Assembly (NCBI RefSeq): GCF_001667315.1
Contig: NZ_LZHT01000106.1
Span: 62,001-126,000, forward strand
Direction: 5' to 3'
DNA length: 64,000 nucleotides
DNA from: Mycobacterium sp. 852002-10029_SCH5224772
GTDB lineage: Bacteria; Actinomycetota; Actinomycetes; Mycobacteriales; Mycobacteriaceae
The notes beneath the pieces were generated by a model that did not search any database, was not told where the DNA came from, and saw nothing but the letters and a program-made list of their open reading frames with translations. A program made the translations under genes and the position numbers. This document shows, piece after piece, positions 43,335-50,375 of the stretch. The first letter of the stretch is position 1; every line of letters begins with the position of its first letter.

Positions 43335-44008
43335 GGGCTTCCTCTCCCGTCGTCCTGTGGTGTGGGTCAAGATGCGGCTGACCCTTCGCCGGGCCGGGAC
43401 CGTAACCCAACCACTCGAGTGGCGTAGGCGATCGCCGACTTCGTAGCTCCGAACGAACTTACGCCGTGGTCATAGACGGCGCGCCAGGGCACCTGAGTAA
43501 GGGGCACCGGTGCTCGATGAATCCACCATGGACTCAGCGGGCGAGTTTCATGACATGCCATCGATGTGCGGCACGGCGCACTATGCACGAGTTGAATCTG
43601 CAGAGTTACGAGTAATCCGAAAGGACTCTGCTATCGCACGTCGCGATTAGCGAAACCGGATCACGCCTGAGCAGTACGTCCGTCGCCGATCGCGCCAGGA
43701 GGCATCCACCGGATAGTGGCGCCCAGGTGGGCGAATCACGTACGGTAGGTTATAGGTAGGGTGGACGATATCGGGATTATGTTGCGCGGCACGGTATTTC
43801 GTTAATCAATACTGGCATTGATCGCCACTAGGTATTGTTCAAGCGTGCAACCGGATTAGGATCGACGATGAACGGATCAGGCATCTGTCGGTTGGATGAA
43901 CACGCAGTTTGGCTAGGCTCAGGATTGCAAGTACCAAGCGCAGTGACATTACTTCCCCGCTGGGTATCGCATCTTCACAATTCGGTTCCGCTGGTGGCGC
44001 CGTGGTGT
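43335..44008. other. Gene-poor region
   Basis: About 670 bases without a supported gene. An AT-richer stretch lies at 43741-43850. Short open frames exist on both strands but lack ribosome sites, family signals or typical codon use. Confidence 0.5.
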
Positions 44009-44653
44009 TCAGGCGGATAGCAACCGTTGGCGGAGCAGAGGCAGTCCGGGTCCGTCGAGGTTGTCCAGCAGTGCGGCACGGCCACCGACTGCCATCATCA
44101 AGGCTGACACGCGCCCGCGAATTTCAGCTCCCTTGCCCCAAGATCGACCAACGTCTGTGCCTCGCAATGAAATGCCTCGCAGCCGGCCGAAGGGCACGAA
44201 GCCAATCGGCCATGGTCCGGTTAGGAAGTCCAGCGCAAGTCCCACCTGTTCGGGATCGGGGTCAAACGAAAGGTTCAGGGGAATCCTGATGTCGCCGCCA
44301 TGGATCAAGATATCGGTCAAGGGCGCGACCGGTCCGAACACTGGCGGGCTAAAGCGGTAGTCGGCGCACTGACGCAGGGCGGTCGCGATGTCGGCGGTCG
44401 GCAGCAGCGCACGACGGCGAGCGAGTTCGTCGATCCCGCGAGCCAGGCTGCCGCGGCGCAACGCAAACCTAATGGCCACCGAGAAACCATCGGTGACAGA
44501 GCAGGCGAGATGTGCAGCCACGGTCTTGATATCCCAGCCGGAACACAGGCTTTGTGTTGCCATCTGAGTTTCGTCCAGGCTTTCGATTAGCGTTGCGATG
44601 TGGCGCCGTTCGTTCGCGATAGCGCCGAAGACACGCTCGTGGTCCACTCGCAT
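44009..44653 (-). CDS. Mycothiol-dependent maleylpyruvate isomerase family protein
   Basis: A 214-residue DinB-like protein of the TIGR03083/MDMPI N-terminal group. The N-terminal helix (IANERRHIATLIESLDE), the core SGWDIKTVAAHLAC and the metal-site region LTDILIHGGDIRIPL are visible; the histidines in AAHL and IHGGD are the likely metal ligands. Members use mycothiol and a divalent metal for isomerisation or thiol transfer. It is a single-gene transcript. Start ATG 44653 (MRVDHERVF). Confidence 0.85.
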   Translation of the reverse strand: MRVDHERVFGAIANERRHIATLIESLDETQMATQSLCSGWDIKTVAAHLACSVTDGFSVAIRFALRRGSLARGIDELARRRALLPTADIATALRQCADYRFSPPVFGPVAPLTDILIHGGDIRIPLNLSFDPDPEQVGLALDFLTGPWPIGFVPFGRLRGISLRGTDVGRSWGKGAEIRGRVSALMMAVGGRAALLDNLDGPGLPLLRQRLLSA

Positions 44654-44998
44654 GAGAAAGACTCTATCGCTGAGATGTACGCGCTTTGGTCGTCGCGGCC
44701 AAGGGGCATGTCATGCGCGAGTGTGCTGTGCATAACAAAGCAGCGGTCGCCGCATCGAGTAACAGGAGACTCGGTCGCGGGCTTCCTCTGCACCGTTGCA
44801 GTCGGACTCGGGTAGCGAAGCGTGCCACGAAGCGGCTTCGACTGGGCCAAACGGTGATCGAGCGCCCGCCGCGGGGCGGCTCGATCGGCCTTGCTCGGGA
44901 ATATGACAAAACTGGGTATCACTGATGTCCGGCCTGGCCTGTAATATCAACGCGCCCAGCATATGTCGTGGTATAGAGAGCTGCGGTATTGTCTAGCC
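44654..44998. other. Intergenic region with one copy of a 17-base direct repeat
   Basis: No gene is supported. TGCATAACAAAGCAGCG lies at 44729-44745 and is repeated exactly at 47674-47690. Confidence 0.5.
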
Positions 44999-45481
44999 AT
45001 GCACGGCTTTGCGACGATTGATATGAACGCTTCACCGCAGGCCGTGTGGTCGTTGATCAGTGACGTGACACAGATTGGGCGGTTTAGTCCAGAGACGTTC
45101 GAGGCCCAGTGGCTTGACGGCGCTGTCGGTCCAGCAGTGGGTGCGAAATTCCGCGGGCACGTGAAGCGCAACGAGAAGGGCCCGATCTACTGGACTGCCT
45201 GCACCGTGACTGAGTGTGATCCGGGACAGGTATTCGCGTTCGCCGTGCGGTCACGACCGTTGGGGCTTCCCATCGCGCCGAGCAACACGGTACAGGTCAC
45301 GTGGCGCTTTAGTCTGAGCCCGACCAGCGACGGAGGCACCTCGGTAACCGAGTCGTTTGAGTTGAGAAACATCCCGGCGATGCGGCTCTGCTGGCGGGCG
45401 CTCGGCTGGTGGCGTCGCCCACGGTTGGAGGAGGACATGAAGCGGACGCTGCGCGCGATCAAAGACGCGGTAGAACTGTAG
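44999..45481 (+). CDS. SRPBCC family protein
   Basis: A 160-residue START/Bet v1-like lipid-binding protein typical of mycobacteria (MHGFATIDMNASPQAVWSLI, SDVTQIGRFSPETFEAQWLD, then beta strands TVQVTWRFSLSP). It is expected to bind a hydrophobic ligand in the cytosol. ATG 44999 is preferred over ATG 44963 because the domain begins directly after it. No operon is evident. Confidence 0.87.
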   Translation: MHGFATIDMNASPQAVWSLISDVTQIGRFSPETFEAQWLDGAVGPAVGAKFRGHVKRNEKGPIYWTACTVTECDPGQVFAFAVRSRPLGLPIAPSNTVQVTWRFSLSPTSDGGTSVTESFELRNIPAMRLCWRALGWWRRPRLEEDMKRTLRAIKDAVEL

Positions 45482-45528
45482 CAGCACTTCTTGCTTCCTC
45501 GCTGCGTGTACGCCTGTAACCCTTCGGG

Positions 45529-46398
45529 TCAAGAGCTGTGCTGCGCCCAATGTTGTTGCAGTACTGGGATGAATTCATCGGCGCGATAGTCCGGGAAATG
45601 CATCCGCGCGCGGTAGACGCTGGTGATTCCAACGGCGCCGGGGATTAAATCGGCAAGGCGTCGAGCCCATTTCAGCGGAAAGAACACGTCACCGGTCCCC
45701 CACACGATCAGGGTTGGCACCATCAGCGCAGCGAGGTCGGACCGTACCGCGGCCAGATCGGTCGAGGATATGCCCGCGACCAGACGTGCGAAAGCGCGCG
45801 AGGATTCTGGTGTCCCGAAGACGGGCTCGTAGTAGGCATCGACGACTTCCGCGGGGAGCCGGCCCGGGTGCGGACAGCCTGCGGTCAGCCCGCTCAGCTT
45901 GAGCCGGCGACTTGCGGCAACACGGGGTCCGATCCGGGCAAGCAGCCCCAGGCGGGCAGCGAGGGCAACGGGTTTGAACAACCTCGGCGGGGTGTTCCCC
46001 TCGGTGTCGCAATTGGTCAGCGTGAATGTCCATAATCGCCGGCCCAGGTGGGCGGCGACGATTTGTGCCACTGCACCGCCAGTATCGTTGCCCACCAAGT
46101 CAAACCGATCCAAGCCCAAGTGCTCGCAAAGCTCGATGACGCGCCGCGCCAGCCCCGTCAAGGTCACGTCGGCGTTGGCCGGCGCTGGTGGCGTGTGCCC
46201 ATGACCGGGAAGGTCCACCGCGATGCAGCGCCGCCGGTCACCAGCCACTGCGGCAATGACGTTCCGCCACAGCAAGCTGTTGGCGAGGATGCCATGAATG
46301 AAGACCGCGGGACGACCGGAGCCGACGTCGAGGTAGCTGATGGGACCGGAAGGGGTGCTGGCGTAACGGCGGTGGTCTTCTAGCGTGCAAATGTTCAT
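45529..46398 (-). CDS. Alpha/beta hydrolase with Asp nucleophile (dehalogenase/epoxide hydrolase-like)
   Basis: A 289-residue alpha/beta hydrolase. The oxyanion motif is FIHGILANSLLWR. The nucleophile elbow reads LVGNDTGGAVAQ, so the nucleophile is an aspartate as in haloalkane dehalogenases and epoxide hydrolases, not a serine. The acid is probably in VWGTGDVFFP and the base histidine in ARMHFPDYRA. It acts in the cytosol on a small hydrophobic substrate. ATG 46398 (MNICTLEDHRR) gives the normal length. It is divergent from a tetR with an inverted repeat in between. Confidence 0.87.
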   Translation of the reverse strand: MNICTLEDHRRYASTPSGPISYLDVGSGRPAVFIHGILANSLLWRNVIAAVAGDRRRCIAVDLPGHGHTPPAPANADVTLTGLARRVIELCEHLGLDRFDLVGNDTGGAVAQIVAAHLGRRLWTFTLTNCDTEGNTPPRLFKPVALAARLGLLARIGPRVAASRRLKLSGLTAGCPHPGRLPAEVVDAYYEPVFGTPESSRAFARLVAGISSTDLAAVRSDLAALMVPTLIVWGTGDVFFPLKWARRLADLIPGAVGITSVYRARMHFPDYRADEFIPVLQQHWAQHSS

Positions 46399-46435
46399 GC
46401 CCGGTGCCTTTAATTTCGGATACTGCCACCATGTC

Positions 46436-46452
46436 ACATACTTCGGGTATGT
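46436..46452. promoter_or_regulatory. Inverted repeat ACATAC-TTCGG-GTATGT, TetR operator candidate
   Basis: Perfect 6-base arms with a 5-base centre lie between the divergent hydrolase (start 46398) and tetR (start 46484). Confidence 0.65.
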
Positions 46453-46483
46453 CAGTCCGGTAAGTGCGACTATTCTCTTGGGT

Positions 46484-47098
46484 GTGGAAGGTGTCAAGAG
46501 CCGCCGTGCCGAGTACGCCGAGCAGACGCGGGCGGCGATACTCGCTGCCGCGGCTGCCGCGTTCGCCGAGCAGGGGTACACCGCGACGTCGATCACGCGA
46601 ATCGCCGAGGTGGCGCGCGTCACCAAAGGGGCTGTCTATCACCACTTTTCCGACAAGCAGAGCCTTTTCGAAGCGGTGATCAACCACTACAACGAGGTCG
46701 CACAACAGAAGGTCTACCAAGCGATCGCGGGTCACGTCGATGATGTCTGGGGTGCCGCGACCGCGGCTCTGGAGGCAGCACTGGACGTGTGCGCCGACCC
46801 CATCGCAGGCCGGCTGATCTACCTGGAAGGGCCAACCGGCCTGGGCTGGAAACGCTGGCGAGAATCCGAACGGCAATACACTCACCAAAACGTGCGCCAC
46901 CTGTTGTTACAAGGGATCCAAGCCGGCATTTTTGCCGCCGACGCCCCCACCGCCGCGATGACCGACATTTTGGCGGGCATGGTCACTCACGCCGGAATCG
47001 CACTCGCCGAAGCCCCCTCGCGCCGTCGCAAACGGATCCGGCGCGATCTCCAGCTGGCCATACACCGGGTCCTTCAAGGTCTCAGAAGCGACAACTAA
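46484..47098 (+). CDS. TetR family regulator
   Basis: A 204-residue regulator. The helix-turn-helix is in TATSITRIAEVARVTKGAVY, followed by HHFSDKQSLFEAV. GTG 46484 (VEGVKSRRAEYAEQ) is chosen because the family sequence begins there and because it leaves the inverted repeat at 46436-46452 in the promoter. It probably represses the divergent Asp-nucleophile hydrolase gene. Confidence 0.9.
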   Translation: MEGVKSRRAEYAEQTRAAILAAAAAAFAEQGYTATSITRIAEVARVTKGAVYHHFSDKQSLFEAVINHYNEVAQQKVYQAIAGHVDDVWGAATAALEAALDVCADPIAGRLIYLEGPTGLGWKRWRESERQYTHQNVRHLLLQGIQAGIFAADAPTAAMTDILAGMVTHAGIALAEAPSRRRKRIRRDLQLAIHRVLQGLRSDN

Positions 47099-47170
47099 CT
47101 CGACGACTGCGGCCTGGGGAGCACTCGCCGCTTTGGTGGTGTGTTATAGCCGTCCTGCACCGAGCAATTA

Positions 47171-47683
47171 TCAGGTCTCGTGTGGGGCGCGGGCGCCGCC
47201 GACCCAGCCGTGGTAGGCGTCGATGTCGACGTTGCTTCCGCAGACAATGGTGGCGACATGTCGCCCGGCGAAGCGTTCGCGGTCTTCGAGCGTCGCCGCG
47301 ACGCCGAGCGCGGCCGATGGTTCAATAATCAGGCCGGCGTGGTCGAGCAGCATTCGCATCGCAGCGATGATCGACGCCTCCCGGACCAGCACAGCGTCGT
47401 CAACGACCACCAGAAGGTCGTTGAGGACGGCCGGGATGGGACAGCGACCGGTGATGCCATCAGCGATGGTATTGGTTGAGTTGGTGGTGATTACGCGTCG
47501 TTGGCGCCAAGAGTGCGTCATCGCGGGCGCTCCCAGAGGCTGGACGCAGATCACCTCGACGTCGGGCGCGAGGGCCTTGATCACGTGACTCACAGCGGTG
47601 GCCAGCGCTCCGCCAACAAGCTCGATTAGGGCGGCGTCGAACGACGGTGCCGTGTACACAAGCTCGCGTCCCCTGCATAACAA
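47171..47683 (-). pseudogene. Threonine/serine dehydratase-like PLP enzyme, truncated
   Basis: The visible 170 residues match only the C-terminal half of fold-type II PLP enzymes (IELVGGALATAVSHVIKALA, VEVICVQPLGAPAMTHSW, and the C-terminal CGSNVD). The PLP-lysine domain is absent and the block before IELVGG is abnormally short, so there is an internal deletion as well as 5' loss. The break point coincides with the repeat TGCATAACAAAGCAGCG at 47674-47690. It cannot be an active dehydratase. Confidence 0.75.
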
Positions 47684-47690
47684 AGCAGCG
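47674..47690. repeat. 17-base direct repeat, second copy
   Basis: TGCATAACAAAGCAGCG is identical to 44729-44745, 2945 bases away in the same orientation. This copy lies at the broken 5' end of the dehydratase relic. Confidence 0.65.
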
Positions 47691-47791
47691 TTAGCGGCGC
47701 CTACTTGCCCCTCACCATCGCAAGTGCAACGGCTGAATTAGCTCAATGTCGACGTGTCACTGCGTAATCCAACGGCAGTGCGTAGTCGCCG

Positions 47792-48220
47792 CTAGGTGCA
47801 GGGATATTGCCCGTTGAGCACACAATTCACCGGTGGCGAGTAGGTACCGCTCAGCACACCCCTTAGACCACCTGTGGCCGAACCGCCGGGTGCAATGACG
47901 CGATTCCAATTCGCGGGGGTGAGCACATAGTGCGTGCCGGATTGCGTAATGGTGCTGTTCCACGTGTGCGAGACGGATTGCCCCGCCGGCATGTCGAATT
48001 CAAGCTTCCAATCAGAGAGCGGTGCCATGCTCGAGTTGGTGACGGTGAAGTTGGCGATGAACCCCGTCTGCCACGTATGTGCGACCGACAACGTCGCTGC
48101 GGCCGCAGCCGCATGAGCTACAGGGCTGATGGCGAGTCCGACGATGGCAACTATCAATGCCGACACGGTTACGTGAAGCGCTGTGCGCCAGCGCTTCGCG
48201 TAGGTGTTCAGTTCGGACAT
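47792..48220 (-). CDS. Secreted CBM2 carbohydrate-binding protein (Rv1987-like)
   Basis: A 142-residue exported protein. The signal peptide (ALHVTVSALIVAIVGLAI, cleavage after AHA near residue 37) precedes one family 2 carbohydrate-binding module. Conserved features are TWQTGFIANFTVTN, DWKLEFDMPAGQSV, YVLTPANWNRVIAPGGSATG and two C-terminal cysteines (NCVLNGQYPCT). It matches remembered M. tuberculosis Rv1987 along its length. There is no catalytic domain. It would bind cellulose- or chitin-like polymers outside the cell. ATG 48220 is used. Confidence 0.9.
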   Translation of the reverse strand: MSELNTYAKRWRTALHVTVSALIVAIVGLAISPVAHAAAAAATLSVAHTWQTGFIANFTVTNSSMAPLSDWKLEFDMPAGQSVSHTWNSTITQSGTHYVLTPANWNRVIAPGGSATGGLRGVLSGTYSPPVNCVLNGQYPCT

Positions 48221-48581
48221 AGCAGCCACATTAAAGCCGTACAGGCGATATCCGCCGTCGCATCGCGGGTAAGCTGCCGTACCTTTGCTCAACCGAAACC
48301 GTCATGAAACGTTTGCCACGATCCACCTGAACCATCGCTACGGCGCGGCCGGCCAGTACCGCAACATCGACCTCACACTCCCCCTCAGCGCTGCTCATGG
48401 GTTCCAGGGCGACCGCATGAGCAGGAACACAGTGGAATCGAATATGCGGGTTACCAGCTAGGTCAGCCAGTGTCGTGGACATCCGCGCTCACCAACCTGC
48501 GCGCTAGGCGCCGAGCCGAGAACTCGACAATGCGGCCGATGCCGAATCGGAGCGACCAAGAGTTCGCGATAGGTTCGACAC
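48221..48581. other. Intergenic region with dispersed-repeat copy
   Basis: No gene is supported. A copy of the GGAATCGAATATGCGGGTTA repeat lies at 48434-48462. Confidence 0.5.
48434..48462. repeat. Dispersed repeat, partial copy
   Basis: GGAATCGAATATGCGGGTTA followed by CCAGCTAGG matches the left half of the copy at 34578, allowing two small gaps. Confidence 0.6.
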
Positions 48582-49137
48582 ATGACGCCACGGATCGTGG
48601 TGGTGGGCGCTGGTATGGCAGGGCTCGCGGCCGCCGTCGGACTACAGCGTCGGGGCCATGACGTCACGGTCGTGGAGAAGCGCACCGACACCTCTCCAGG
48701 CGCCGGAATCAGCATCTGGCCCAACGCCTTAGCTGCGCTCGACGAACTCGGTCTGGGCGACGCGGTACGTGATGCCAGTGCGAGGGTCACAGCCGGCGCG
48801 CTGCGCTGGCGCGACGGCTCATGGCTGCGCCGCCCAGCGGCTGAGCGGATCGTCAGGGCACTCGGCGAACCACTCGCAGTGATTCAACGCTCGGTGCTAC
48901 GCGACATCCTCACCGGCGGGCTGACGACAGGCACCGTCGAATACGGGCTGGCTGCCACCGGGCTGGCCCCATACCGGCGACAAAGTGCAGCTGAGCCTCT
49001 CGGACGCCACCGTGCGTAGGGCCGATGCGATTATCGGCGCGGACGGCACCCACTCTCTGGTCCCCAATCAGTGGCTGGCTACCGGGCCGCAATGCGGGCG
49101 GCGCGCTCTCCCCATCAACCTCGGGACCCGCAATTGA
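48582..49137 (+). pseudogene. FAD-dependent monooxygenase, frameshifted and truncated
   Basis: The first frame gives a good N-terminal flavoprotein (IVVVGAGMAGLAAAVGLQRR with the GxGxxG motif, then EKRTDTSPGAGISIWPNA). It ends at 49019 after losing similarity near 48960. A second frame from about 48985 continues with KVQLSLSDATVRRADAIIGA then DGTHS, which is the conserved GD/DG motif, and stops at 49137. So there is at least one frameshift, and the C-terminal substrate domain is missing. It would have been a PHBH-type monooxygenase of about 400 residues. Confidence 0.8.
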
Positions 49138-49371
49138 CTAATTAGCGAGCCGCTGTCCACGGTGGCCCGAGCGGCGGGTGGCCGCCACCGACTCCGGCCG
49201 ACGCAGTGAGGTCACAGATCGACTGAGGTGGGCGAACTACTCATGCTTGCCGTAACCGCTTCTGGCAGTTCGCGTAGTGCACTACTCGTGCGTCCCAGGG
49301 TGAAAACACCGAATGTAGCAGTGGCTGCCCCCACCGGTGCCGCCGATCCCAACCGCCCTGAGGAGCATGAA

Positions 49372-49827
49372 ATGACCATTGAATACGACGCCACCAAAGC
49401 CGAGCCGACTATGGACGAGACGCCGGAACCGGAGTGCAAGAGCCTGCCACGGGTGGATCTTCGCAGCGAGATGCGCGAACACCCCTCGTCGCACACTCAC
49501 GACGTGGCAAGAAAGTGGTGGGTGTGGTCGGGCACCACAAACGTCGGTGACTGCAGTTTGCAAGACGAGTTGCTGACGATCAAAGCCGACGGCACCGCCA
49601 ACTTCTTCGCCCACGTAAAGTCCAGTGACGACGACGACCAGTGGGTGTTTTACGGCGGCATCTCCTTGCTTGACGTGCACGGCGCCGTGTTGTGGACCAG
49701 CCCCAAGCTGGTCGGTCCACAGATGAACTTCGAAGGCGTGTGGGTCACCTGGAACCAGGATTTCCCGTTCCCTGCCGCGTGGTTCGAATCCGCCGCCGGC
49801 GCCCGGATCAACCAGGCACACTGCTGA
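49372..49827 (+). CDS. Hypothetical protein upstream of the dioxygenase-catalase fusion
   Basis: A 151-residue protein of unknown family. The N-terminal third is acidic and probably disordered; the rest is beta-rich (RKWWVWSGTTNVGDCSLQDE, LTIKADGTANFFAHVKSSDD, QWVFYGGISLLDVHGAVLW). It bears some resemblance to small actinobacterial DUF6294-type proteins, but this is not certain. ATG 49372 follows GAGGAGCATG. It is in the same direction as the haem enzyme that follows. The leader before its ATG resembles the leader at 49990-50003, suggesting a small duplication. No signal peptide is apparent. Confidence 0.7.
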   Translation: MTIEYDATKAEPTMDETPEPECKSLPRVDLRSEMREHPSSHTHDVARKWWVWSGTTNVGDCSLQDELLTIKADGTANFFAHVKSSDDDDQWVFYGGISLLDVHGAVLWTSPKLVGPQMNFEGVWVTWNQDFPFPAAWFESAAGARINQAHC

Positions 49828-50003
49828 CCCTTCTGCGCGTCCGACGATCATTGGGCGTCGCGATGTTACGCGGCGCCCAATGATAGCCACGCGCCGAATT
49901 TCGCAGGCCGTTGCGCGTGAGCCGCGTCGATACAGCGGCCGTTGGGGCGACGCCCGCGCCTGGGCGAGCGAAGCCGCCCACACCAGCCCTTGAGGAGCGA
50001 AAG

Positions 50004-50375
50004 ATGACCGACGACAGCGACGGCACCAAGGGTGCGCGCGACCGCCCGACGGCCGCGTCTGGTGGTGCGGCGAAGAAATGGTCCATTGCCGACGATGACA
50101 TGTGGGCCGCTTTACGGATGCAGATCCTTGCTCGGCGTGCGCGCCTTCAGGCCGGGTTACCACCCACCGGCCGGCTCCCTAGGACCTGCGGTCAAACCAG
50201 CGCGGACCCCGGCTCTGCCCGCCGGCTTCAGGCCCGCAGAATTGTTAGTGTCCGACCGGCTTCATCACCAACGGCATACCATGACCGGGGGAAACCGTCT
50301 TCAGGGCGCGCCGCGACACCGCATTGGTACTCGTGCCCGGCCGGTGAAACGAAATCCGTTGAACGGAGGGCGATT
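50004..50375 (+). other. In-frame 5' extension or leader of the fusion gene
   Basis: ATG 50004 has a good ribosome site (GAGGAGCG) and opens a frame that runs without a stop into the dioxygenase. The first about 50 residues look protein-like (KKWSIADDDMWAALRMQILA), but 50150-50375 has poor coding character and resembles a promoter or leader. Either the enzyme has a 124-residue N-terminal extension, or a decayed small gene lies here. Confidence 0.4.

Noticed and set aside
48231..48482. Minus-strand frame of 83 codons upstream of the CBM2 gene
   Set aside because: It starts near a dispersed repeat, has no ribosome site and no family pattern; it may be a relic but cannot be supported.
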